Below, in pieces: positions 35,703 to 44,720 of a stretch of DNA of 64,000 nucleotides. Made by a program: the position numbers and the translations under genes. The stretch comes from Salipiger pentaromativorans. Lineage in GTDB: Bacteria; Pseudomonadota; Alphaproteobacteria; Rhodobacterales; Rhodobacteraceae. The stretch covers positions 109,403-173,402 of the forward strand of contig NZ_JAMDHK010000003.1 in assembly GCF_024721115.1 (NCBI RefSeq), in the 5' to 3' direction. The notes under the pieces were generated by a model. That model was given only the letters and a program-made list of their open reading frames with translations, made no database searches and was not told the DNA's origin. Each line of letters starts with the position of its first letter. Positions within the stretch are counted from its first letter, which is position 1.

Positions 35703-36703
35703 CCGACAAGACCGCCCCCAGTGCCGCCGCCCCGACGCGCGGCGGCATCGACTGGAAATATCAGGCCGAGCGCTTTGCGCTGATCATCGCCTGGCTGCTG
35801 CTGATCGTGGGCTTCGGCTCTCTGATGCCCGACAGTTTCCTGAGCTGGCGCAGCTTCTCGGCCATGTTCGGCTCGCAATCGGTGCTGGTGGTGCTGACGC
35901 TGGCGATCCTGCTGCCGCTGACTTCGGGGGATTTCGATCTTTCCGGCGCCTCGGTGCTGGTGCTGAGCGCCATGCTCATCGCCATTCTGAACGTGCAGAT
36001 GAACTGGCCGGTGCTGCCCGCCATCCTCGTGGCGCTGGCCGCAGGCGCGCTTGTCGGCGCGGCGAATGCGTTCTTTGCGCTCTATTTCCGCATCCATTCG
36101 CTGATTGTCACGTTGGGCATCGGCACCTTCGTCAACGGGGTGATCCTGTGGATCAGCCGCTCGCAGACCATCGCGGGGATCTCGATGGACCTGGTGGGCT
36201 GGGTGATCATCAAGCGGCTTTTCGGCATCCCGCTCGCCTTCTATTACGCGCTGCTGCTGGCGGCGGTGCTGTGGTACATCTTCGAATACACGATCCCCGG
36301 ACGGCGGCTGCTCTTTGTCGGGCGCGGACGCGAGGTGTCGCGGCTGAACGGCATCAACGTGACGGCGGCGCGGGCGGCCTCCTTCATCTTCTCCGGGGTG
36401 ATCGCGGCGCTGGCCGGGGTGCTCTACGCGGGCATGACCGGCTCGGCCGACCCGCTCTCGGGGCTGAGCCTGCTGCTGCCCGCCTTCGCGGCGGCCTTCC
36501 TTGGCGCCACGACGATCTCGCCGGGGCGGTTCAACCCCATCGGCTCGGTGGTGGCGGTGTATTTCCTGGTGACCGGGATCACCGGGCTCACGATGCTGGG
36601 CGCCGAGGCCTATGTGCAGAACCTCTTCTATGGCGGCGCACTGGTGATCGCAGTGGCCCTGTCGCAGCTCGTGCGCAAGCGCCAGCCGCAGGATTTCTCC
36701 TGA
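35699..36703 (+). CDS. Sugar ABC transporter permease (RbsC-like)
   Basis: A 334-residue inner-membrane permease with about nine to ten hydrophobic helices. SGDFDLSGASVLVLSAMLIA and FARGREVSRLNGI-type EAA loop (GRGREVSRLNGINVTAARAASFIFSG) are family features, as is FLGATTISPGRFNPIGSVVAV near the C-terminus. The start overlaps the ATPase stop by four bases. It completes a binding protein, ATPase and permease set; the permease would work as a homodimer. Confidence 0.9.
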   Translation: MTDKTAPSAAAPTRGGIDWKYQAERFALIIAWLLLIVGFGSLMPDSFLSWRSFSAMFGSQSVLVVLTLAILLPLTSGDFDLSGASVLVLSAMLIAILNVQMNWPVLPAILVALAAGALVGAANAFFALYFRIHSLIVTLGIGTFVNGVILWISRSQTIAGISMDLVGWVIIKRLFGIPLAFYYALLLAAVLWYIFEYTIPGRRLLFVGRGREVSRLNGINVTAARAASFIFSGVIAALAGVLYAGMTGSADPLSGLSLLLPAFAAAFLGATTISPGRFNPIGSVVAVYFLVTGITGLTMLGAEAYVQNLFYGGALVIAVALSQLVRKRQPQDFS

Positions 36704-36742
36704 GGCCGGGGCCAAATCAAAAACGGGGGCAGAACGCGCCGC

Positions 36743-36871
36743 GCCAGCGCCGGACCGTGGTCTGGCGCTGGCAACGGTGCCCCTCTCGATTTGTCCCTGC
36801 GTAATCCGGAAGACCGCGACAGTCCGCGCATAGAACAGCCAAAGCGCCAGACCGTGGGAACGGTCCGGCGC
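36743..36871. repeat. Paired related hairpins in convergent gap
   Basis: The first hairpin (36743-36772) has a 14-bp stem with one G-T pair and a two-base loop. The second (36844-36871) has a 12-bp stem with one mismatch and loop GGGA. Their stems are related: GCGCC-G/A-GACCGT occurs in both. They fill the gap between the convergent RbsC-like and DppF-like genes. They may act as bidirectional terminators or be copies of a small palindromic repeat; no T-tract is present. Confidence 0.6.
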
Positions 36872-36915
36872 CCGGGCCGCGCATGATGCGTGCAATAGGC
36901 CCGCCTAGCGGGGCG

Positions 36916-37908
36916 TCAGATCCGGCCTTCCTGCACCCCGTGGCAGGCCACCAGCGTGCCCTGCCCGTCCGCGCGGATCGACGGGCGCTCCTGCTTGCAG
37001 CGGTCGTTCGCGAAGGCGCAGCGCGGATGGAAGGGGCAGCCCGAGGGCGGGTTGATCGGGTTCGGCACCTCGCCCGACATCGGCTTGCGGGTATAGCCGA
37101 TGCGGTTCAGATCCGGCACCGTTTCGAGCAACAGCTTGGTATAGGGATGCCGGGGCGCCGAGAACAGCCGCTGCGCGGGGGCCTGTTCGACGATGCGGCC
37201 CAGATACATGACCCCCACCCGGTCGGCCATATGCGAGATCACCGCGAGGTTGTGGCTGATGAACAGGAAGGTGAGGTCGAACTCGGCCTGAAGGTCTTTC
37301 ATCAGGTTGAGGATCTGGCTCTGCACCGACACGTCCAGCGCCGAGGTGGGCTCGTCGCAGACCAGGAATTCCGGATTGGTCGACAGCGCCCGCGCGATCG
37401 AGATCCGCTGCCGCTGCCCGCCCGAGAATTCATGCGGATATTTGCGCTTGTCCGCCGGCGACAGCCCGACCAGCGTCAGCAGCTCGTCGATGCGGCGATC
37501 CATCTCCGCCGGGCTGCTGCACAGGTTCAGCGTGCGCAGCGGCTCGGCGATGATCTCGCGGATGCGCCAGCGGGCGTTCATGCTGGAATAGGGATCCTGA
37601 AACACCATCTGGATGCGCCGCCGCAGCGCCGCCAGATCGCGCCGCCCGGCGCTGGCCAGATCCACACGGTCGAAGCGCACCGCGCCCTCGGTCGGGCGCA
37701 TCAGTCCCACCGCCAGCCGCGCCACGGTGGACTTGCCGCAGCCGGACTCGCCCACAAGGCCAAAGGTCTCGCCCCGGGCGATCTCGATATCGACGCTGTC
37801 CACGGCGCGGACCACCTTGGCCCCGCCCTTGCGGAAGCGCGTGTTGAGCCCCGAGGACAGGGCGAAGTGGCGGGACAGCCCCGCCAGGTCAATCAGCGGC
37901 GCGGTCAT
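36916..37908 (-). CDS. Oligopeptide/dipeptide ABC transporter ATPase (DppF-like)
   Basis: A 330-residue ATPase with Walker [14 protein letters not shown], signature [15 protein letters not shown] and Walker [14 protein letters not shown]. The C-terminal oligopeptide-family extension [20 protein letters not shown] carries the four cysteines typical of OppD/F proteins (iron-sulfur-linked). It overlaps the DppD-like start by four bases and closes the minus-strand unit dppB-dppC-dppD-dppF. It works with the binding proteins encoded divergently at 41338-44627. Confidence 0.94.
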   Translation of the reverse strand: MTAPLIDLAGLSRHFALSSGLNTRFRKGGAKVVRAVDSVDIEIARGETFGLVGESGCGKSTVARLAVGLMRPTEGAVRFDRVDLASAGRRDLAALRRRIQMVFQDPYSSMNARWRIREIIAEPLRTLNLCSSPAEMDRRIDELLTLVGLSPADKRKYPHEFSGGQRQRISIARALSTNPEFLVCDEPTSALDVSVQSQILNLMKDLQAEFDLTFLFISHNLAVISHMADRVGVMYLGRIVEQAPAQRLFSAPRHPYTKLLLETVPDLNRIGYTRKPMSGEVPNPINPPSGCPFHPRCAFANDRCKQERPSIRADGQGTLVACHGVQEGRI

Positions 37909-38894
37909 GCCTCTTGCTCCCCATGTTTCCAGCAGGCGACGCGATGGCCGCCCAGATCAACGGTCTCGGGCCGCTCGCGCCGGCAGCGGTCGAAGACCGC
38001 CGGGCAGCGCGGGTTGAACGGACAGCCCTGCGGGATATTGGTCAGGCGCGGCATGGACCCGTCGATCTGATACAGCCTGTCGCGGGTTTCGCCGATCGCC
38101 GGGATCGAGGCCATGAGCCCCGCAGTATAGGGATGGCGCGGCGCGCGCACGACCTCGGCGACCGGGCCCAGCTCGGCGATCCGGCCGGTATACATCACCG
38201 CGACGCGGTCGGCGGTCTCGGCGATCACCCCCATGTCGTGGGTCACCAGCACCACCGCCGTGCCATGCTCGTGGCAAAGCCGTTTCAGCAGCGCGATGAT
38301 CTGCGCCTGGATCGACACATCGAGCGCGGTGGTCGGCTCGTCGGCGATGATCAGCTTGGGGTTCGCGCAAAGCGCCAGGGCGATCACCACCCGCTGCCGC
38401 ATCCCGCCCGAGAACTGGTGCGGATACTGGTCGAGCCGCTGCTCGGGCGCGGGAATGCCGACCTCGGCCAGAAGCGACAGCGCCCGCGCGCGGGCCTCTG
38501 CCCGGCTCATGTCCAGATGGGTGCGGATCGTCTCGACCAGTTGCTGGCCCACCGTGAACAGCGGGTTGAGGCTGGTCATCGGGTCCTGAAAGATCGCCCC
38601 GGCGATCCGTCCGCGCACCTTGCGCATCTCGGCTTGCGAGAGGTTATCGACGCGCTTGCCGTCGATCCAGATCCGGCCGCCGGCGATCCGCCCGGGCGGG
38701 CGCAAAAGGCCGATGATCGCGGCGCCGGTCAGCGATTTGCCCGCCCCGGATTCGCCCACGACCCCCAGCACCTCGCCGCGCGCCAGTTCAAAGGACACGT
38801 CATCGACCGCCACAAGCGTGCGGTGGCGCGTGGGAATCTCGATACGCAGGTTCTCGACCTGAAGAATGGGTCCGTCGTGCATCGCCCGGCTCAC
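37905..38894 (-). CDS. Oligopeptide/dipeptide ABC transporter ATPase (DppD-like)
   Basis: A 329-residue ATPase with Walker [14 protein letters not shown], signature [15 protein letters not shown] and Walker [14 protein letters not shown]; the C-terminal [20 protein letters not shown] matches the oligopeptide family extension. It pairs with the DppF-like ATPase. It overlaps both neighbours by ATGA-type junctions, so the ATPases and DppC are produced together. Confidence 0.94.
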   Translation of the reverse strand: MSRAMHDGPILQVENLRIEIPTRHRTLVAVDDVSFELARGEVLGVVGESGAGKSLTGAAIIGLLRPPGRIAGGRIWIDGKRVDNLSQAEMRKVRGRIAGAIFQDPMTSLNPLFTVGQQLVETIRTHLDMSRAEARARALSLLAEVGIPAPEQRLDQYPHQFSGGMRQRVVIALALCANPKLIIADEPTTALDVSIQAQIIALLKRLCHEHGTAVVLVTHDMGVIAETADRVAVMYTGRIAELGPVAEVVRAPRHPYTAGLMASIPAIGETRDRLYQIDGSMPRLTNIPQGCPFNPRCPAVFDRCRRERPETVDLGGHRVACWKHGEQEA

Positions 38895-39817
38895 CTCAAT
38901 TGCGGATTGAGCGCATCGCGCAGCCAGTCACCGAGAAGGTTCACCGACAGCACCAGAAGCGCCAGCGTGACCCCCGGCAGGATGGTGATCCACCACTCGC
39001 CGGAGAACAGGAAATCATTGCCGATGCGGATCAGGGTCCCGATCGACGGCTCGGTGGGCGGCATGCCCAGCCCGAGGAAGGACAGGGTCGCTTCGGTCAG
39101 GATCGCGATGGCCAGATGCACCGTGCCCAGCACGAAGATCGAGCCGGTGGCATTGGGCAGGATGTGCCGCATGGCGATGGTCACCGGGTTCACCCCGATG
39201 AGCCGCGCCGCCTCGACATAATCCTTGCCCTTTTCCACCATGGCGATGCTGCGCACGGTGCGCGCATATTGCACCCAGCCCGAGATCGCGATGGCCAGGA
39301 TCACGATGGGCATGGCCAGCGAGGCGTGCTGCTCCTGCGGCAGCACGTTGCGCGCCACCCCGTCGACCAGCAGCGCGATCAGGATCGCCGGAAACGAAAG
39401 CTGGATATCGGCCAGCCGCATGATCGCGGAATCGAACCAGCCGCCGACCCAGGCCGCGACCAGCCCCAGCGCCGTGCCCACCAGCGCCGACAGCAGCACC
39501 GCCGAGACCGAGATCGTCAGCGACAGCCGCAGCCCGTAGAGGATGCCCGAGAACACGTCGCGCCCCTGATTGTCGGTGCCCAGCGGAAAGGTCATGTTGC
39601 CGCCATCCGACCAGAAGGGCGGGATCAGCCCGTTCATCAGGTCGATGCCCGAGGCATCATAGGGATCGTAGGGCGCCAGTATCGGCGCGAGGAGCGCCGA
39701 CAGGATCAGGCTGCCCGCGACGACAAAGCCGACGATGGCCAGCGGGCTCCTGCGGAACTCGTAGAGGATGTCGCTGTTCCAGAAGGCGGCCCAGCGGGAA
39801 AGTCCTTGATCGGTCAT
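38891..39817 (-). CDS. Dipeptide-type ABC transporter permease (DppC-like)
   Basis: A 308-residue permease with an N-terminal helix (IVGFVVAGSLILSALLAPILAPYDP), the DppC motif FPLGTDNQGRDVFSGILYGLRLSL and a BPD-family EAA loop, YVEAARLIGVNPVTIAMRHILPN. It has about six membrane segments. It lies 33 bases after the DppB-like stop and overlaps the ATPase gene downstream. Confidence 0.93.
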   Translation of the reverse strand: MTDQGLSRWAAFWNSDILYEFRRSPLAIVGFVVAGSLILSALLAPILAPYDPYDASGIDLMNGLIPPFWSDGGNMTFPLGTDNQGRDVFSGILYGLRLSLTISVSAVLLSALVGTALGLVAAWVGGWFDSAIMRLADIQLSFPAILIALLVDGVARNVLPQEQHASLAMPIVILAIAISGWVQYARTVRSIAMVEKGKDYVEAARLIGVNPVTIAMRHILPNATGSIFVLGTVHLAIAILTEATLSFLGLGMPPTEPSIGTLIRIGNDFLFSGEWWITILPGVTLALLVLSVNLLGDWLRDALNPQLR

Positions 39818-39850
39818 GATTGTCCTTGCCCTGCCCGTTCCGTCGCCCGC

Positions 39851-40822
39851 CTAGGTCCAGCCCGAGCGCAGGCGCGGATCGACGACGAAATAGAGAATGT
39901 CCACGAAGAGGTTGATCGCCACGAACATCAGCGAGACGAAGACCAGATAGGCCGCCATCACCGGGATGTCGCCGAAGTTCAGCGCCTGAATGAACAGCAG
40001 CCCGAGGCCCGGCCACTGGAACACCGTTTCGGTGATCACGGCGAAGGCGATGATCGAGCCCATTTGCAGCCCGGTGATGGTGATCACCGGCACCAGCGTG
40101 TTCTTGAGCGCATGGCGGAAATAGATCGCCCGCGAGGTCAGCCCGCGCGCCTGCGCAAAGCGGATGTAATCGGTGCGCACGATCTCGAGCATCTCGCTGC
40201 GCACCAGCCGCATGATCAGCGTCATCTGGAACAGCGACAGCGTGACCGAGGGCAGCAGGATGGATTTCAGGCCCGACCAGCTCAGCAGCCCGGTCGACCA
40301 CCAGCCCAGCATCACCACGTCGCCGCGTCCGAAGGGCGGCAGCCAGCGCAGCACGATGGCAAAAAGCACGATCAGCACAATCCCGGTGAAGAAGGTCGGC
40401 AGAGACACCCCGATCAGCGACACCGACATGAACAGTTTCGACAGCCACGACCGTGGCCGGATCCCGGCGTAGATCCCCATCGGGATGCCGACGAGCAGCG
40501 CCAGGAACACCGCGACGAGGCTCAGTTCGGCGGTCGCTGGCAGGCGCTCGGCCACGATGTCGATCACCGGGCGGGCATATTGATAGGAGAGCCCGAAATC
40601 CCCCTGTACCGCGCGCCCGATAAAGCGGGCGTATTGCACCAGAAACGGGTCGTCGAGCCCCAGCTCGGTGCGCAGCCGCGCCCGGTCGTCGGTCGAGGCC
40701 GAGGGCCCGAGCATATTGTTCACCGGGTCGCCCACATAGGTGAACAGCGCAAAGGCGATGAGGCCCACGGCCAGCATCACGCCAATCGACTGCAAAATCC
40801 GGCTGATGATGAATCGGATCAC
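39851..40822 (-). CDS. Dipeptide-type ABC transporter permease (DppB-like)
   Basis: A 323-residue permease with about six helices. RFIISRILQSIGVMLAVGLIAFALF at the N-terminus, RTELGLDDPFLVQYARFIGRAVQGDFGLSYQ and the EAA loop YIRFAQARGLTSRAIYFRHALKNTLVP are DppB features. It is the first gene of the minus-strand permease/ATPase unit. AAGGA precedes its ATG. The promoter lies in the 515-base region shared with the binding protein at 41338. Confidence 0.93.
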   Translation of the reverse strand: MIRFIISRILQSIGVMLAVGLIAFALFTYVGDPVNNMLGPSASTDDRARLRTELGLDDPFLVQYARFIGRAVQGDFGLSYQYARPVIDIVAERLPATAELSLVAVFLALLVGIPMGIYAGIRPRSWLSKLFMSVSLIGVSLPTFFTGIVLIVLFAIVLRWLPPFGRGDVVMLGWWSTGLLSWSGLKSILLPSVTLSLFQMTLIMRLVRSEMLEIVRTDYIRFAQARGLTSRAIYFRHALKNTLVPVITITGLQMGSIIAFAVITETVFQWPGLGLLFIQALNFGDIPVMAAYLVFVSLMFVAINLFVDILYFVVDPRLRSGWT

Positions 40823-41337
40823 GCCTGGTCCTTTCTTCCGCTCTGCGGATTGTCCTGCCCCCCGCTCCGCGAGGCGCCCGAGTCCGCCCTATCCGCCCCC
40901 CGGAGTGGATCAAAGAATCGGTCATTGTTCCCACCGATCAAGACAGTCCCTCGCCGGATGCCGCCGGAAACGGCAGCAAAGCGCACAAGTTTTAAGCTGC
41001 GGGGCAAGCCGTCCCTCGGCCCTGCCGGCAGACAACCCGCGACCGGCGCGGCATCACGGGAATTGCCGCCCCGGCGCAACCCGCCTCCGGGCCCCGATTC
41101 TTGCAGGATTTCGGGCTGCATGGCACCTTTTACCCCCTGAATTGACCGTATTGTATTTATTGTTTGTCATACACATTCTGAGATAAAGCCCCCAAACGGT
41201 CAATCAATAATTCCCATTTTGTCTTGATTGAACGCAAATTGTGTGCAGGAATTCTTCAGAAGGCGCCCCAAGAGCGCCCCGCCGCGCGCTTCTGCGACGC
41301 AGAATATCCGCTCACCAACCGGGAATCGATACAACCA
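40823..41337. other. Divergent promoter region between dppB-like and binding-protein genes
   Basis: A 515-base gap. The half next to the permease gene is GC-rich and featureless to me. Bases 41130-41235 are AT-rich and contain TATTTATTGT (41154-41163), also found at 60066-60075 upstream of the MocR gene, and a long inverted repeat at 41200-41231. No convincing coding frame is present. Confidence 0.65.
41200..41231. promoter_or_regulatory. Inverted repeat with 8-base arms upstream of first binding protein
   Basis: TCAATCAA (41200-41207) and TTGATTGA (41224-41231) are perfect reverse complements separated by 16 bases, placing their centres about two helical turns apart (24 bp). This suits a dimeric or cooperative regulator. 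It lies about 107 bases before the start at 41338. Confidence 0.55.
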
Positions 41338-42933
41338 ATGATGACAATACCTCGCAAACTGACAACCGGACTGCTCCTGGCCGGCGCCACCGCCCTCACA
41401 CCGGTCGCGAGCCTTGCCGAAACCCTCACCTGGTCCACCGCGGGCGATTTCTCGACCCTGGACCCGCACGCACAAAGCAGCACGATCAACAACCTCGTGC
41501 TCGGTCAGATCTACGAGCCGCTGGTCTCGCGCGACAACGACCTCAAGCTGCTTCCCGCACTCGCCACCTCCTGGGCGCCGCTCAGCGACACCGAGTGGGA
41601 GTTCAAGCTCCGCGAGGGCGTGACCTTCCACGACGGCGCCACGTTCGACGCCGACGACGCGATCTTCTCGATCGAACGCGCCAAGTCCCCGACCTCGGAT
41701 TACAAGGTGGCGGTACAATCCATCGACCATGTCGAAAAGATCGACGATTACACCATCAAGATCGTTACAAACGCCCCCTCGCCCACGCTCCCGGACTGGC
41801 TGACCACGATCTTCATGGTCGATCAGGGCTGGGCCGAAGCCAATGACGTGGTCGCCCCGCAGGATCTCAAGGCCGGTGTCGAGAACTACGCCGCGCGCAA
41901 CGAAAACGGCACCGGTCCGTTCATCGTGACCGAGCGTATCCCCGATGTCCAGACGGTCATGCAGGCGGCGCCGGACTACTGGGACCGCGCCAATTTCGCC
42001 GAGGGCTACGACACGCTGGTCCACAAGCCGGTGAAATCCGCCCCGACCCGCGTCGCCGGTCTGATCTCGGGCGAGATCGACCTGGTGCTCGACCCGCCGA
42101 TGCAGGATTTCGCGCGCATCGAGGCCGATCCGAACCTCAAGATCACCAAGGCGCTCGAAGTCCGCACGCTGTTCTTCGGATTCGACGTCAAGAGCGACAC
42201 GCTGCGTTATGGCAGCGGCGTCGAGGACAACCCGTTCCAGGACCGCCGCGTCCGCCAGGCCGTCTATCAGGCGATCAACGCCGAAGGCATCCAGCGCCAG
42301 ATCATGCGCGGCAACTCGGTGCTGGCGGGCTCGATCTACCCGCCCAAGACCAACGGCTATACTCAGGCGCTGGACGACGACCGCCTGTCCTATGACGTCG
42401 AGGCGGCCAAGGCGCTGATGACCGAGGCGGGCTATGCGGACGGGTTCACCGTCACGCTCGATTGCACCAACAACTACTATGTGAACGACGAGGCGATCTG
42501 CCAGGCGCTGGTGCCGATGCTCGCGCAGATCGGCATCACCGTTCAGCCCAACCTGCGGCCCTCGGGCCAGGCCTTTGGCGGGATGCTCAAGCGCGAGACC
42601 AGCTTCTTCCTGCTGGGCTTCGGCGTGCCGACGCTCGATGCGGAATATCTCTTCCGCTATCTGCTACACACACCCGACGGCAGCCTCGGCACCTGGAACT
42701 TCACCGAATATTCCAACCCCGAGATCGACGATCTGATTGCCAAGGTCGGTGTCACCATCGACCCCGAGACGCGCAACGCGATGATGGCCGAGATCATCCA
42801 GCGCACCACCGACGAGTACATCTATGTGCCGCTGCATCACCAGATGCTCGCCTGGGCCATGGCCAAGGATGTCGAGATGGAACCGCGCTCGGACAGCAAG
42901 CCCCAGTTCAAATACGCCAAGCCGGCCAAGTGA
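41338..42933 (+). CDS. ABC transporter substrate-binding protein, family 5 (DppA-like), copy 1
   Basis: A 531-residue periplasmic binding protein with a signal peptide (ending VASLAE) followed by the family 5 start TLTWSTAGDFSTLDPHAQSS. WEFKLREGVTFHDGATFDADDAIFSIERAK is the family signature. Two ATGs stand in tandem (41338 and 41341); neither has a good ribosome site. It is about as long as its downstream paralogue and closely similar to it. It supplies the divergent Dpp-type permease. The genes that follow (cyclic amidohydrolase, amidase) suggest a ureide, imide or similar N-compound as ligand. Confidence 0.9.
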   Translation: MMTIPRKLTTGLLLAGATALTPVASLAETLTWSTAGDFSTLDPHAQSSTINNLVLGQIYEPLVSRDNDLKLLPALATSWAPLSDTEWEFKLREGVTFHDGATFDADDAIFSIERAKSPTSDYKVAVQSIDHVEKIDDYTIKIVTNAPSPTLPDWLTTIFMVDQGWAEANDVVAPQDLKAGVENYAARNENGTGPFIVTERIPDVQTVMQAAPDYWDRANFAEGYDTLVHKPVKSAPTRVAGLISGEIDLVLDPPMQDFARIEADPNLKITKALEVRTLFFGFDVKSDTLRYGSGVEDNPFQDRRVRQAVYQAINAEGIQRQIMRGNSVLAGSIYPPKTNGYTQALDDDRLSYDVEAAKALMTEAGYADGFTVTLDCTNNYYVNDEAICQALVPMLAQIGITVQPNLRPSGQAFGGMLKRETSFFLLGFGVPTLDAEYLFRYLLHTPDGSLGTWNFTEYSNPEIDDLIAKVGVTIDPETRNAMMAEIIQRTTDEYIYVPLHHQMLAWAMAKDVEMEPRSDSKPQFKYAKPAK

Positions 42934-42942
42934 TCCGGCCCC

Positions 42943-42971
42943 GCCCCTTCCGCCAATCCGGCGGGAGGGGC
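42943..42971 (+). other. Strong hairpin after binding-protein copy 1
   Basis: A 12-bp stem (GCCCCTTCCGCC with GGCGGGAGGGGC, one G-T pair) around loop AATCC, ten bases after the stop. No T-tract follows. Position and strength suggest an mRNA 3-prime stabiliser or partial terminator that raises binding-protein output. Confidence 0.6.
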
Positions 42972-43037
42972 CCACGGGCAGAACACCCGCGGTCACAAGC
43001 GGTCTGCCACAGCCTCGAACAACAGGGACAGAATGAT

Positions 43038-44627
43038 ATGCGACTTTCCGGAAAAACCCGCCTCGCCCTTTCGGCCGCCCTCGCCCTTGCGCTGACCGGC
43101 CCCGCCTATGCCCAGACCAGCCTCACCTGGTCCACCGGCGCCGACCTGATCACGCTCGACCCGCATGCCGCCAGCGTCGGCATCAACAATACCGGTCTCG
43201 GCCAGATCTACGAGCCGCTCATCACCCGCGATCAGGATCTGAAACTGACCCCCGCGCTCGCCACCGAATGGAAGAGCCTCGACGACACCACCTGGGAATT
43301 CAAGCTGCGCGAGGGCGTGAGTTTCCACGACGGCAGCCCCTTCACCGCCGAGGACGCGGCCTTTTCGATCAACCGCGCCAAGGCGCCGACCTCGGATTAC
43401 AAGGTCGCCGTGGCCGCGGTCTCCGAGGTCGAGATTCTCGACGACTACACCATTCACATCAAGACCGCCGAACCCGCCCCCACGCTGCCCGACTGGCTGA
43501 CCACGATCTTCGTGATGGACAGCGGCTGGGCCGAAACAAACGACGTGCTGCAACCGCAGGACTTCAAGGGCGGTGACGAGAACTATGCCGCGCGGCACGC
43601 CAACGGCACCGGTCCCTTCCTGGTGACCGAACGCATCCCCGGCGTGCGCACCGCGATGGATGCGTTCGAGGGCTACTGGGACCGCGAGCATTTCCCGCTC
43701 ACCTATACCCAGCTCATCCATATCCCCATCGCCTCGGCCCCGACCCGCGTCGCGGGCCTGATCTCGGGCGAGCTCGACATCGTGCTCGACCCGCCGCTTC
43801 AGGATCTGGCGCGGATCGAGGCCGACCCGGCCCTGAAGGTCGAGACCGGCAACGAGATCCGCTCGATCTTCTTCGGCTTCGACGTCGAAAGCCCCACCCT
43901 GCGCTTCGGCTCCGGCACCGAGACCAACCCGTTCCTCGATCCGCGCGTGCGCCGCGCGGTCTATTTGGCGATCAATTCCGACGGCATCCAGCGCCAGATC
44001 ATGCGCGGACTCTCGACCCCGGTGGGTACGCTGTTCTCGCCGCGGCTGAACGGCCATAACCCGGCCTTTGTCGAGCGTCTGGCCACCGACCCCGAGGCCG
44101 CCAAGGCGCTGATGGCCGAGGCTGGCTATGCGGACGGCTTCAAGGTCCGGCTCGACTGCACCAACAACCGCTACGTCAACGACGAGGCGATCTGCCAGGC
44201 GGTGGTGCCGATGCTGGCCCGGATCGGCATCGAGGTCGAGCTGAACTCGCGCCCCGCCACCCAGGCCTTCCCGGACATGCTGAACCGGAACACCAGCTTC
44301 TTCATGCTGGGCTTCGACGCGCCGACCATGGATGCGGAATACATCTTCCGCTACATCCTGCACACGCCCGACGGCACGCTCGGCACCTGGAACTTCGGCA
44401 ATTACTCGAACCCCGAGGTCGACACCCTGCTGGGCGGAATCGCCACCGAGCTCGACCTCGACAAGCGGCGCGAGATGATGGCCAGGGTGATCGAGATCAC
44501 CCGCGACGAAACCGTCTATGTGCCGCTGCACCTTCAGGGCCTTGCCTGGGCCATGAAGAAAAGCGTCGCCCTCAGCGTGCGCTCCGACAACAAACCGCAA
44601 TTCAAATACGCCCATCCCGCCGAATGA
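43038..44627 (+). CDS. ABC transporter substrate-binding protein, family 5 (DppA-like), copy 2
   Basis: A 529-residue paralogue of the preceding protein, with its own signal peptide (ending TGPAYAQ) and the matching start SLTWSTGADLITLDPHAASVG. Long stretches are near-identical between copies (for example SAPTRVAGLISGE, LDCTNN, NDEAICQA), while the loops between differ. Duplication followed by divergence suggests two related ligands served by one permease. An AGGGA lies upstream of the ATG. Confidence 0.9.
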   Translation: MRLSGKTRLALSAALALALTGPAYAQTSLTWSTGADLITLDPHAASVGINNTGLGQIYEPLITRDQDLKLTPALATEWKSLDDTTWEFKLREGVSFHDGSPFTAEDAAFSINRAKAPTSDYKVAVAAVSEVEILDDYTIHIKTAEPAPTLPDWLTTIFVMDSGWAETNDVLQPQDFKGGDENYAARHANGTGPFLVTERIPGVRTAMDAFEGYWDREHFPLTYTQLIHIPIASAPTRVAGLISGELDIVLDPPLQDLARIEADPALKVETGNEIRSIFFGFDVESPTLRFGSGTETNPFLDPRVRRAVYLAINSDGIQRQIMRGLSTPVGTLFSPRLNGHNPAFVERLATDPEAAKALMAEAGYADGFKVRLDCTNNRYVNDEAICQAVVPMLARIGIEVELNSRPATQAFPDMLNRNTSFFMLGFDAPTMDAEYIFRYILHTPDGTLGTWNFGNYSNPEVDTLLGGIATELDLDKRREMMARVIEITRDETVYVPLHLQGLAWAMKKSVALSVRSDNKPQFKYAHPAE

Positions 44628-44637
44628 TTTCGGCGGG

Positions 44638-44677
44638 TGCGCCGGGCCGTTTCTTGCTCTCACCCCGGCCCGGCGCA
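44638..44677 (+). other. Strong hairpin after binding-protein copy 2
   Basis: TGCGCCGGGCCG and CGGCCCGGCGCA form a perfect 12-bp stem around a 16-base loop, directly after the stop and before the amidohydrolase ribosome site. Like the hairpin after copy 1 it lacks a T-tract. It probably partitions expression between the transporter and the enzymes. Confidence 0.65.
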
Positions 44678-44707
44678 TCGTTTCAAGACCCCGGGAAACC
44701 GGTCATC

Positions 44708-44713
44708 AGGAGG
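44708..44713 (+). promoter_or_regulatory. Ribosome site that selects a TTG start
   Basis: A perfect AGGAGG seven bases before TTG at 44721. The first nearby ATG (44730) would be 16 bases away, too far. This decides a TTG start for the cyclic amidohydrolase. Confidence 0.75.
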
Positions 44714-44720
44714 TTTGACC

